A stretch of DNA of 20,524 nt from contig JALOSH010000015.1 of the NCBI GenBank assembly GCA_025458545.1, positions 1 through 20,524 of the forward strand, read 5' to 3'. A model generated the notes under the pieces. The model saw only the letters and a list, made by a program, of their open reading frames with translations. It was not told where the DNA came from and did no database searches. The translations under genes and the position numbers were made by a program. Positions 7,780 to 14,542 of the stretch are shown here, one piece after another (the stretch's first letter is position 1; every line of letters begins with the position of its first letter). The DNA comes from Hydrogenophaga sp. GTDB lineage: Bacteria > Pseudomonadota > Gammaproteobacteria > Burkholderiales > Burkholderiaceae.

Positions 7780-8979
7780 TCAGTAGTCCCCCCACGCGCT
7801 CAGGTCGTCCGCAAACTCATCGCGCACCCGAACCACGCCATTACCGTCGTCCTTCTCCACGCTCACAGGCTCTACCGTCACCGGGACGCTTTTGCAGCCA
7901 GGCTCCGCCGCAGCCACGGTCTTCGCCACCATACCGCTCGCCGCCGTCTCGCGCTCAGGCTTCTTCCGGCCCTTCCACACCGAGCGGCAACCAACCGCAG
8001 CCCACAACTCCTCAAGCGTTTCGATGCGCTTGCGGTTATCGCCGCTGCCGCGATTCTGAATTCCGCCACCGCTCGCCGCCGCCTCGCCCACAGCCTGTTC
8101 AGCAGGTGCCGAGGAGGTGGTTTGTTGAGCGAACCCTACACAGGGATAGGGTTCGGTCTTTTGCGGGTGCTTTTCAATCCCTGTAGGGTTCGGAGCGGCA
8201 TGAATGTCGTCGCCAGCAAACCCTATAGGATTCGGTGCACCCGTTTTCTCGGCGCGAATTTCCTCATCGCTGAGGTTCAGCGCCTTCACCGCCTCGGTCG
8301 GGTCGCGCTCAATCGCAGCACGGAAGATGGGCCAGAGCACACTGACCTTTTCGGGCATCCCCTGTTCCTCGCACGTCCTCAGCACGGCTGCCACGGCCAT
8401 GCGCTTCACTGTTCCGGTCATCTTCGCACCCATGCGTCTGAGGCCAGAAGGACCGGCCACCTTGTTGAAAAATGAATCGCGCATCCCTCGCAGCGCCTTT
8501 TTGTCAATCGGGTAGCTGCCGACATGCTTCCCGTCCCGAACGGGCAGAAGCAGCGCATGGCAGTGCGGCGTCGCTTCGTCCTGGTGGACGACGGCACTCA
8601 GGACCGGGAGGCGCATTTCGGCACCGACCCACGCCAGGCAGCGGCGGAAGTAGGCCACCGGATCGATCGACGATTTCGCGTGCAGACTGAACACGACTTC
8701 GATGGCTTGGCAGTGGTCGCGGCGCATCTTGGACGTGTCGATGCCAGACTCGGCCAGCCATTTGACTGCCAGCGCCTGCACCCCCTCGGCGGTTCCCGGG
8801 CCTGCCAGCAGCACGTTTTCCTCGATACGGCTTGCGTCGATGTGACCGTCTGCGCCGCGCTCAGCCTGGATCTCGCGCAGGTTGTGTCGGGCCGCGTCCA
8901 TCAGCATCTGAGGCTTGCGACCGCCGCAGATGTTCAGGCTGATGCTCTTGGTAGCAAAGAACGCAATGTCACTGGCCAT
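7780..8979 (-). CDS. MobV-type relaxase (Mob/Pre family)
   Basis: A 399-residue protein. The N-terminal half is the relaxase domain. It contains VVHQDEATPHCHALLLPV, with H132, D134, E135, P138, H139 and H141, which fits the HxDExxPHxH metal/catalytic motif of MobV relaxases. These nick one strand at oriT and pilot it into a recipient using a helper secretion system. Residues from about 230 on are low-complexity and carry three P-x-P-x-x-G repeats (positions 8130-8235 in DNA). The ATG at 8979 follows a G-rich Shine-Dalgarno-like stretch and overlaps the end of the upstream gene by 11 bp, which suggests translational coupling. A longer frame to 9099 adds 40 arginine-rich residues that lie on the neighbour's coding sequence and was rejected. 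It is the last gene of the leftward mobility block. Confidence 0.8.
   Translation of the reverse strand: MASDIAFFATKSISLNICGGRKPQMLMDAARHNLREIQAERGADGHIDASRIEENVLLAGPGTAEGVQALAVKWLAESGIDTSKMRRDHCQAIEVVFSLHAKSSIDPVAYFRRCLAWVGAEMRLPVLSAVVHQDEATPHCHALLLPVRDGKHVGSYPIDKKALRGMRDSFFNKVAGPSGLRRMGAKMTGTVKRMAVAAVLRTCEEQGMPEKVSVLWPIFRAAIERDPTEAVKALNLSDEEIRAEKTGAPNPIGFAGDDIHAAPNPTGIEKHPQKTEPYPCVGFAQQTTSSAPAEQAVGEAAASGGGIQNRGSGDNRKRIETLEELWAAVGCRSVWKGRKKPERETAASGMVAKTVAAAEPGCKSVPVTVEPVSVEKDDGNGVVRVRDEFADDLSAWGDY
8130..8235. repeat. Three copies of a short palindromic DNA word inside the relaxase gene
   Basis: The copies are at 8130-8156, 8176-8193 and 8218-8235, sharing a core like CCGAACCCTAYAGGGTT (read on the minus strand). 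The first has perfect 9-bp arms (8130-8138 with 8147-8155) around 8 bases. Confidence 0.6.
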
Positions 8980-9460
8980 GTGCACCCCCCACGGTAAACA
9001 GTTCGCCTTGTCCAGGAGGGATGGTGCGCATGGCCTTGCGCTGGTTCTTGCGGTAGGCCTCGCGCTTCGCCTCCATCGCCTTCCTCCGCAACGCAGCACG
9101 GGCGGCCTTCACCTGGGCGCACCAGTCGTCTGCGCCAGCATTGCGGGCCGTTTTAATTGCTCCGCTGTCTAGCCAGTACCGCGTGATGGTCGTCGTCCGG
9201 CCATCGTTGCAGCCGTTCGCAATCTCGTCGCGCTCCACTGTCCATGCGTGGGTTTGTTCCAGGTCGTGAACCACCGCAGCAAGGCGCGTGGTGCTCGCCG
9301 CGTACACGCCATCCATGCCGGTGAGTCGCTTGCCCTCCAGCAGTTGGGACAGAACATCGGCAATAACGGTCTCCAGCCTCGTAGGCAGGCGGCCCGATTG
9401 GGGATGCTTCGCGCTGTTCGGGACGCTCGTCGTGACTTCTGTTGCGGCTGGGGTTTCCAT
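8969..9460 (-). CDS. Winged-helix/HTH-domain protein
   Basis: A 163-residue protein. Residues 25-98 look like the helix-turn-helix domain common in phage and island proteins: RLPTRLETVIADVLSQLLEG, then LTGMDGVYAASTTRLAAVVHDL as the HTH, then a wing with TVERDEI...GRTTTITRYWL. Residues 114-146 are strongly basic (RRKAMEAKREAYRKNQRKAMR) and probably form a helix that can bind nucleic acid. The ATG at 9460 is one base after the stop of the AlpA-like gene, and the next gene starts inside its end, so all three are likely translated as a coupled unit. The role may be regulatory or as a relaxase accessory (oriT-binding) protein; the sequence does not decide. An upstream extension to 9517 overlaps alpA and has no ribosome site. 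Confidence 0.65.
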   Translation of the reverse strand: METPAATEVTTSVPNSAKHPQSGRLPTRLETVIADVLSQLLEGKRLTGMDGVYAASTTRLAAVVHDLEQTHAWTVERDEIANGCNDGRTTTITRYWLDSGAIKTARNAGADDWCAQVKAARAALRRKAMEAKREAYRKNQRKAMRTIPPGQGELFTVGGAHGQ

Positions 9461-9461
9461 T

Positions 9462-9698
9462 TCAGACCACCCCCAGCAGCTTTTCAATGTCGGCCTTTCT
9501 CCAGGCAAGGCGGCCATTGATGCGCAGCGGGAGGATTGGGCCGCTACCCATTGCCCAGATGCGCAAGGTCTGGGGGCGGCGATTCAGGTAATAGGCTGCC
9601 TGTTCGGTTGTGACAGTCGGTTTGTTGACCTGCGCAAGCGGCGGGAACTGGTGTTCAAGTGCGGCGGTTGCGGCTTCGTTGCTATTGGTGGGCTTCAT
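9462..9698 (-). CDS. AlpA-like DNA-binding regulator / excisionase-type protein
   Basis: A 78-residue protein with a MerR/AlpA-type winged helix near the C-terminus: VTTEQAAYYLNRRPQTLRIW (29-48), then LRINGRLAWRKADIEKLL. AlpA-type proteins in integrase elements act as activators of integrase or as recombination directionality factors that bend att DNA for excision. The ATG at 9698 has GGAG 6 bases upstream. An in-frame TTG at 9710 would add four residues but would bury that ribosome site, so it was not used. Tandem repeats at 9769-9828 lie directly upstream and are natural candidate binding sites. It starts the coupled alpA-HTH-mob set. Confidence 0.75.
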   Translation of the reverse strand: MKPTNSNEAATAALEHQFPPLAQVNKPTVTTEQAAYYLNRRPQTLRIWAMGSGPILPLRINGRLAWRKADIEKLLGVV

Positions 9699-9768
9699 GG
9701 GGTTCTCCAAACACCGCCGAATGGCGATGCATGGATACCCATTGTTTGAATGCGCCGGACGAATACCA

Positions 9769-9828
9769 GCTTGCGAGCCTTGGAGAGCTTTTGCGCGCCT
9801 TAGCGAGCATTAGCGCTTGCTGCCTTGG
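9769..9828. repeat. Tandem imperfect 20-bp repeats upstream of the alpA-like gene
   Basis: Copies at 9769-9788 and 9789-9808 are adjacent and match at 15 of 20 bases. A partial third, GCTTGCTGCCTTGG, lies at 9815-9828, running into the end of the 298-aa gene. They could bind the AlpA-like or HTH protein, or be part of oriT. Confidence 0.5.
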
Positions 9829-10706
9829 TCATTTGCGCCATCTCGCTCCCGCTTGAGTCGGTCGCGTAGATTCTTGAGCTTCAGAAACTTCACCCCGTCG
9901 TTTCCATCGGACCACTTGATGCCCTCGTCACTGACGCCTATCAGCGGCGAATCCGGAATTTTCGCCATCGTCACCAACACATTCCACACGGCTGCCGCGT
10001 CATAGCGATTGCCACTCTGCACCTGGGCTTTCTCAATGACAGGCGCTAGCAAGTCACGACGCTTTTGGCGGTAGGCCTGAGCGGGCTTCTGCTCAATTTG
10101 GTATGTAGCCGCGTTGCGCTTCGGTGCATTCTGTTGCCCGTTTGGCGGCGCTGCCGGTGCGTCGTCTGTCTTGAGCAACTTCCAAACAATCTCATCGGGG
10201 TCAGGATGCTCCCCATCCGGGCTTCCAAGGGCTTCCTTCGCAGCGCGATAGGCGTCAATCGCCTCCTTCACGGTCTGGCGCAGCCAGGTTTCATCGACTG
10301 GAAGGCTTCGCTCAAGAACCTCGATGCTCAGGCCGTTGTCCCAGTCGCCATCGCAGTACCACTCTGCAACGAATGCACCCATGCCGTTCACCATGAAGGC
10401 GGCCAGCTTCTTCGCATCAAATGGAAACGGTAGGGCCGGGGTGTCGGCTGGGTCAATCTCGTACCCTTTGGCGGCCAACACACGCGCAGGTCGCCACTGC
10501 CCGAAAACGTCGCCTGTATTGCCGTCAGGACTGCTCCGCCACTTCCCGAACTGTTTCAGTTCTCCATCATCCCCAATGGTGTCCCGAGGCTCCACTGGCC
10601 ATACTCCACGGGCGTCAATGCGGAAGTGTCCGTCTATATCGCAATGGCGAAGCAGGCGCGTTGCGCGCCGTTTCCAGGTCTCGGTGCTTGCCGGTTGGCT
10701 TTCCAT
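9810..10706 (-). CDS. Unknown 298-residue element protein
   Basis: A soluble, acidic protein of 298 residues with no family recognised. The N-terminal half is rich in Trp, Asp and Pro. A middle stretch (about 125-165) looks helical, followed by a Pro/Ala/Gln linker (about 178-195). The C-terminal half (about 205-298) is helical and basic at the end (LKLKNLRDRLKRERDGANDQ). The C-terminal portion looks like a small conserved module, with WNVLVTMAKIPDSPLIGVSD giving the impression of a folded domain. The ATG at 10706 has GGGAGG 8 bases upstream, a clear ribosome site. It sits between integrase and alpA on the same strand, separated from integrase by 169 bp, so it belongs to the mobility block; a role in replication, excision or regulation is possible but not shown. 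Confidence 0.65.
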   Translation of the reverse strand: MESQPASTETWKRRATRLLRHCDIDGHFRIDARGVWPVEPRDTIGDDGELKQFGKWRSSPDGNTGDVFGQWRPARVLAAKGYEIDPADTPALPFPFDAKKLAAFMVNGMGAFVAEWYCDGDWDNGLSIEVLERSLPVDETWLRQTVKEAIDAYRAAKEALGSPDGEHPDPDEIVWKLLKTDDAPAAPPNGQQNAPKRNAATYQIEQKPAQAYRQKRRDLLAPVIEKAQVQSGNRYDAAAVWNVLVTMAKIPDSPLIGVSDEGIKWSDGNDGVKFLKLKNLRDRLKRERDGANDQGSKR

Positions 10707-10777
10707 GTCTGCGCCCTCCCGAGCGAGAAACCCCCGAATAAATGTCCCCAGCAGGCCAGCGGGAGGTCTGACTTTTC

Positions 10778-10866
10778 GGTCGGATTGCGGCCCGACCTAG
10801 CTGGGGAAAACTAAGGTTTTTTCAGGGGAACTGAGTTTTTCTGAATGACCTCGGAGTTTTCCGGGG
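10778..10866. promoter_or_regulatory. Inverted-repeat-rich spacer between integrase and the 298-aa gene
   Basis: The spacer (10707-10875) holds an inverted repeat GGTCGG/CCGACC (10778-10783, 10792-10797; 8-base loop), a small palindrome AAAAC/GTTTT (10807-10820), and a hairpin 10849-10866 (7 pairs including one T-G) just after the integrase stop. Three loosely similar T-rich units start at about 10811, 10831 and 10850. No T-run follows the hairpin on the minus strand, so a terminator is not called. It may be a regulatory region or oriT. Confidence 0.35.
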
Positions 10867-10875
10867 CCTCAAAAT

Positions 10876-12315
10876 TCACCCCACCACCCGCATCTTGCTG
10901 GGTTCTGCCTTGGGGTCGAACTTCACCCCTGCCTGCGCCAGAACCCACGTCTCGATGCGCTCATGGTGCAGGCGCAGCAGGTCAATGGGGCGGCGCTTGT
11001 AGTGCTTCTCTGCCGTTGCGCTGGGCTTGTGGCCTTGGATCTGTGCGACCACCCCCGCAGGGATTTCCAGCCACTCGGTCAGGCTGGCGAACGAGCGGCG
11101 CAGCCCGTGCAGGCTCAGGCCGTCGATTCCAGCTGCTGTGCAGGCCCGTGCATGAGGCGTGTTCGGCAGGCTGATGCGTCCGCTGGCGCTGGTCTCCAGC
11201 ACGTCTCCGGTGGGGACCTCCTTGCCTTTGCGGGCCGCCTTGACCTGCCGCCGATGGATGTTGTGCTCGTCCATGCTCAGTGTCCGCGTGCTGGAAAACA
11301 CCCACTGGTTGCGGCGGGGGAGGGGAGCCAGCAACTGGGCGATGTAGGGCGTCAACGGAATCTCCCGCGTTCCTTCCACCTTGTCCTTGATGCTGATGCC
11401 CTTCCATTGCGTGTTTACATCCTCCCATCGCAGCGCCAGCACCTCGCCCGGGCGAGCGCCCGTCAGCAGCAGGGTTTGCAGGTAGGCAGATATGACCGGG
11501 TTGGGGATTTGACGCACGCGCTCGAACCAGGCCGATAGCTGCGCACGGGTCAGCACGTCCGACTTCACGCCTGCCCGCCCCAGTGACTCGCGGGCCTTGC
11601 GGCTCTTGGCCGGGTTGTGTGACGGCAGCACGCCCGCATACGTAGGCTGTTCGGCGCACCATGTCAGGAACACCGACAGCAACCTCCACGCCAGCCGCGC
11701 AGACGCTGGGCGCATCTTGCCCTCGGTGGCCGCCCATTGTTCCACGGTCGGCGTGTCGAGGTCACACAGGCGCAACACCATCAAGCTGGCCAGCGGCCCG
11801 GGCTGAGTCTTCCGGTCGGTCTGGCCTCGCCGCTTTGACGGCTCTCCGCCTGGGGATGCCTTGATGATGTGGTCTCGGTAGTGAAGCTCTCCCCAGTGCG
11901 GTCGGCGGTCCTCCAAGTAGTCTGCCCATGCTTCGCCCACGGTGACACGTTGCGCGGCCAGCTCGGTGGCCCGTGATGCCTTCTTCGCCTGCTCTTGTCT
12001 CTCAAGCTCTCTCGGGTCGTCTCCGTTGTCCAGAAGTACCCCCAGCCGGCGAGCCTCTGCCCGGGCCTTGTCAATCGTCCAGACTCGCACGTCCCCGATG
12101 GTTCGCCGGATGGTCTGCCGGTTCAGCTTGGACTCAAACACGAAGGACTTGGCTCCCGTGTTGGTCACCCGCACCCGCAGGCCGGGTACCTTGGTGTCCC
12201 TCAGAAACGCCTGACCTTTGATGTCGGTTCGGCAGGTCAACCGCTCGATAGCCCCCGCCGTCAGCTCAATCGCTTGGGTAGTGTCCGGGGCGTCTGCCTT
12301 TCTCGGTCGGGCCAT
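10876..12315 (-). CDS. int: Tyrosine-type site-specific integrase
   Basis: A 479-residue protein. The N-terminus (about 15-95) is an arm-binding domain of the DUF4102 type (DTKVPGLRVRVTNTGAKSF). A core-binding domain follows at about 125-235, then the catalytic domain. The catalytic set is complete: R288 (TGARPGEVLALRW), K312 (DKVEGTREIPL), H403 and R406 (HGLRRSF), H429 (GHKPSA) and the nucleophile Y439 (EKHYKRR). Such enzymes recombine attP with the 3' end of a tRNA gene, here tRNA-His. The gene is transcribed away from the right att copy, and its leader contains three arm-type repeats, so it may repress itself. It lies at the tRNA-distal end, whereas most tRNA-element integrases adjoin the intact tRNA gene. 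The ATG at 12315 has only a weak GGA upstream. Confidence 0.93.
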   Translation of the reverse strand: MARPRKADAPDTTQAIELTAGAIERLTCRTDIKGQAFLRDTKVPGLRVRVTNTGAKSFVFESKLNRQTIRRTIGDVRVWTIDKARAEARRLGVLLDNGDDPRELERQEQAKKASRATELAAQRVTVGEAWADYLEDRRPHWGELHYRDHIIKASPGGEPSKRRGQTDRKTQPGPLASLMVLRLCDLDTPTVEQWAATEGKMRPASARLAWRLLSVFLTWCAEQPTYAGVLPSHNPAKSRKARESLGRAGVKSDVLTRAQLSAWFERVRQIPNPVISAYLQTLLLTGARPGEVLALRWEDVNTQWKGISIKDKVEGTREIPLTPYIAQLLAPLPRRNQWVFSSTRTLSMDEHNIHRRQVKAARKGKEVPTGDVLETSASGRISLPNTPHARACTAAGIDGLSLHGLRRSFASLTEWLEIPAGVVAQIQGHKPSATAEKHYKRRPIDLLRLHHERIETWVLAQAGVKFDPKAEPSKMRVVG

Positions 12316-12362
12316 GCTGGTTCCATCATGTTGCGCGGATGCGCAGATTCTTGGTTAGCTGC

Positions 12363-12393
12363 TGGATAGCCACTGTGTAGCCACTGCGTAGCC
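12363..12393. promoter_or_regulatory. Right arm-type integrase sites (three repeats)
   Basis: GGATAGCCA (12363), GTGTAGCCA (12374) and GCGTAGCCA (12385) are spaced exactly 11 bp apart. The middle part repeats the 17-base word found at 2104-2120. They lie between the integrase promoter and its start codon. Confidence 0.65.
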
Positions 12394-12480
12394 AAAAACC
12401 TTCAGTTTTGCCAAATCTCGCTCAACACTTGTACTGTGTTTGTAACCATATGAATGGGCATAAGCTGTTGATTTATATTG

Positions 12481-12509
12481 ATTGTAGCAACATGCCTCAA
12501 CACCCGCAA
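12481..12509 (-). promoter_or_regulatory. Candidate integrase promoter
   Basis: On the minus strand TTGCGG (12504-12509) and TACAAT (12481-12486) are separated by exactly 17 bp, a good sigma-70 pair. It fires toward int, starts near 12474 and lies 12 bp inside attR. The stretch 12316-12632 has no gene; it holds this promoter, the arm sites, the AT-rich segment 12400-12520, attR and the stranded terminator. Confidence 0.5.
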
Positions 12510-12521
12510 ATACAGAATTTG

Positions 12522-12571
12522 CAGGATTGTGATTCCTGTTGTCGTGGGTTCGAGTCCCATCAGCCACCCCA
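12522..12571 (+). repeat. Right attachment site (attR), truncated tRNA-His 3' copy
   Basis: A 50-base copy identical to 1994-2043: half the anticodon stem-loop, variable and T arms, 3' acceptor strand and CCA. It lacks the D arm and the 5' acceptor strand, so it cannot be a tRNA. It is most likely the host's original 3' half. Confidence 0.93.
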
Positions 12572-12579
12572 CCCGATCC

Positions 12580-12614
12580 AAGCCCGTGCTTCCTCAAAAA
12601 GCACGGGCTTTTTT
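12580..12614 (+). terminator. Rho-independent terminator, original host terminator of tRNA-His
   Basis: An 11-bp perfect stem (12580-12590 with 12600-12610) has a 9-base loop and is followed by a T-run to 12614 on the plus strand. It follows the truncated tRNA copy at the position expected for a tRNA terminator. It also lies 18 bp past the end of the leftward oxidoreductase gene and may serve it from the other side. Confidence 0.75.
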
Positions 12615-12632
12615 CTGGTCGGCTGGCGGCAG

Positions 12633-13619
12633 TCAGTTCACCAGCACCAGCTTGCCCTTGACCGATCGCGAACCCATGATCGCGTAGGCTTTGGGCAGCT
12701 CGCTCATCGGCAGCGTCTGGTCGATCACCGGTTTGATCTGGCCCTTCAGGTACATCGCAGCCAGGGTTTGCATCATGTGTGCGTTGGCCTGTGGCTCGCG
12801 CTTGGCGAAATCCCCCCAAAACACACCCACGATGCTGGCGCCCTTGAGCAGGGCCAGGTTCAGTGGCAGGTTCGGGATCGGGCCGCTCGCAAAACCCACC
12901 ACCAGGTACCGTCCGCGCCAGGCGATGGAGCGGAACGCCGGTTCGGCAAACTCGCCGCCCACTGGGTCGTAGACCACATCCGGGCCCTTGCCGTTGCTCT
13001 GGCGCTTGATCTCTTCGCGCAGCGTGGTTTGTGGTGTGTGAATGCCGTAGTTGATGGTGTCGTCGGCACCCAGGGATTGGCACAGCGCGCATTTCTCGTC
13101 GCTCGACGCGGCGGCGATCACCCGCGCGCCAGCTGCCTTGGCGATCTGTATCGCTGCCGTGCCCACACCACCTGCCGCGCCGAGGATCAGCACCGTCTCG
13201 CCCGCTTGTAGAGCGGCGCGGTCCATCAAGGCGTGCCACGAGGTGGCGTAGATCATGATGAAGGCTGCCGCGTCCACCGGCGGAAAGCCGGGCGGCAATG
13301 GCATGCACAGGGAGGCTGGCGCCAGTGTCTGGGTGCCAAAACCGCCGGTGCCGCTGAGACAGGCCACGGACTGGCCCACCTGCAGGTGCTTCACGCCTTC
13401 TCCCACGGCGCTGACCACGCCGGCGTATTCGGAGCCGGGGACAAAAGGCAGTGCCGGCTTCATCTGGTACTTGTTCTGCACAATCAGCAGATCCGGAAAG
13501 TTCAGGCTGGCGGCCTGTATGTCGATCCGCACCTCGCCCGCTTTAGGTTCGGGGGTTGGCAGTTCTGTCCAGCGCAGGGCTTCGACGCCCACCGGGTTTT
13601 CGCACAGCCATGCATGCAT
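12633..13619 (-). CDS. NADPH:quinone oxidoreductase family protein (zinc-free MDR)
   Basis: A 328-residue protein with the medium-chain dehydrogenase/reductase fold. The GroES-like N-terminal domain (1-115) includes PFVPGSEYAGVVSAVGEGV. The nucleotide-binding domain carries the glycine motif GAAGGVG at 147-153. The zinc ligands of alcohol dehydrogenases are missing, which fits the quinone oxidoreductase branch that reduces quinones or enones with NADPH. The true substrate cannot be read. The ATG at 13619 has AGGAG 7 bases upstream; a longer frame reaching 13748 adds 43 unlike, arginine-rich residues and was rejected. It is divergent from surE across 143 bp and is the first host gene right of the element. 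Confidence 0.88.
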   Translation of the reverse strand: MHAWLCENPVGVEALRWTELPTPEPKAGEVRIDIQAASLNFPDLLIVQNKYQMKPALPFVPGSEYAGVVSAVGEGVKHLQVGQSVACLSGTGGFGTQTLAPASLCMPLPPGFPPVDAAAFIMIYATSWHALMDRAALQAGETVLILGAAGGVGTAAIQIAKAAGARVIAAASSDEKCALCQSLGADDTINYGIHTPQTTLREEIKRQSNGKGPDVVYDPVGGEFAEPAFRSIAWRGRYLVVGFASGPIPNLPLNLALLKGASIVGVFWGDFAKREPQANAHMMQTLAAMYLKGQIKPVIDQTLPMSELPKAYAIMGSRSVKGKLVLVN

Positions 13620-13749
13620 GGTGATCTCCTCTATGACGGTTGGTCGACGCGATGATAGGGAGCGAGAGCCCGCTGTCGCAGCGGGTAAGCCCGCCTGCTG
13701 TCGCTGCGGCGACCGGCGCGGTGCCGCACGGGCGTTCTGCCCCTGCACC

Positions 13750-13755
13750 TAAAAT
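13750..13755 (+). promoter_or_regulatory. Candidate -10 box of surE
   Basis: TAAAAT ends 7 bases before the surE ATG, with no Shine-Dalgarno between. The same string with CGG after it recurs at 15338. The -35 is weak. Confidence 0.35.
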
Positions 13756-13762
13756 CGGTAGC

Positions 13763-14542
13763 ATGAAAATTTTGATTTCCAACGACGACGGTTACCAGGC
13801 GCCCGGCATTGTGGCGCTCTATGAAGCCCTCAAGGGTCTGGCCGACGTGGAAGTGGTGGCGCCCGAACACAACAACAGCGCCAAGTCGAACGCACTCACG
13901 CTGCACTCGCCTCTGTATGTGCACACCGCGCCCAATGGTTTTCGCTACATCAACGGAACCCCCGCCGATTGTGTGCACATCGCCCTGACCGGTTTGTTGG
14001 GTTATCGGCCCGATCTGGTGGTCTCTGGCATCAACAACGGCGCCAACATGGGCGACGACACTATCTATTCGGGCACGGTGGGCGCGGCGATGGAGGGTTA
14101 CCTGTTTGGCATTCCCGCGATAGCGTTCTCCCAGACGGATAAAGGCTGGGCCCACCTGGATTCGGCGGCGCAAAAAGCCGCCGAACTGGTGGCCAGGTTG
14201 CTGCCTTCATTGCCCGACGCCGCGCAGCGCAACGCCCCCTGGCTGCTCAATGTGAACCTGCCCAACCGGCCGGCCGCCGAGATCAAAGGTTTCAAGGTGG
14301 CGCGCCTGGGCCGCCGACATGCCGCCGAGCAGGTGATCACGCAGACCAACCCGCGCGGCGACACCATGTACTGGATCGGCAGCGCGGGTCCGGCCAAGGA
14401 CGACGCCGAGGGCACGGATTTCCATGGCACCGCCCTTGGTTACGCCACCATCACGCCGCTGCAGGTGGACCTGACCGATCACGAACGCCTGCCGTACTGG
14501 GCCCCGATGGCGGCTTTGCTGTCGACCGGTGGGGACCGTTGA
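13763..14542 (+). CDS. surE: 5'/3'-nucleotidase SurE
   Basis: A 259-residue protein, the usual SurE length. The start [16 protein letters not shown] holds the metal ligands D8 and D9; S39 (NNSAKSN) and N91 ([12 protein letters not shown]) complete the known active site. SurE is a cytoplasmic metal-dependent phosphatase that removes phosphate from nucleoside 5'- and 3'-monophosphates and is linked to stress survival. The start is set by family length; an in-frame extension to 13640 would run into the divergent promoter region. Its stop overlaps the pcm start in TGATG, so the two genes are translationally coupled, which matches the widespread surE-pcm-nlpD order. Confidence 0.96.
   Translation: MKILISNDDGYQAPGIVALYEALKGLADVEVVAPEHNNSAKSNALTLHSPLYVHTAPNGFRYINGTPADCVHIALTGLLGYRPDLVVSGINNGANMGDDTIYSGTVGAAMEGYLFGIPAIAFSQTDKGWAHLDSAAQKAAELVARLLPSLPDAAQRNAPWLLNVNLPNRPAAEIKGFKVARLGRRHAAEQVITQTNPRGDTMYWIGSAGPAKDDAEGTDFHGTALGYATITPLQVDLTDHERLPYWAPMAALLSTGGDR

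Larger units (their letters stand above)
1994..12571. mobile_element. Integrative and mobilizable element in tRNA-His (about 10.5 kb)
   Basis: The element is bounded by identical 50-bp copies of the tRNA-His 3' part, so the element plus one copy is 10,528 bp. It encodes a tyrosine integrase next to the right end, an AlpA-like excision-type regulator, a MobV-type relaxase, and cargo: a one-gene restriction-modification enzyme and a three-gene unknown operon. No type IV secretion gene, coupling protein, replication initiator or phage structural gene is seen. It should therefore integrate and excise by itself but rely on a helper for transfer. Arm-type repeats lie inside both ends. All genes except the RM gene point left. 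Confidence 0.88.

Noticed and set aside
8980..9099. Upstream extension of the relaxase
   Set aside because: Arg-rich tail overlapping the HTH gene; the MASDIAFFATKS start fits the family.
12522..12571. Second tRNA-His gene
   Set aside because: Only the 3' 50 bases are present; the D arm and 5' acceptor strand are missing.
12355..13308. Leftward 317-residue open frame crossing attR
   Set aside because: Runs through the oxidoreductase gene in another frame, then the terminator, attR and arm sites; the product has no domain.
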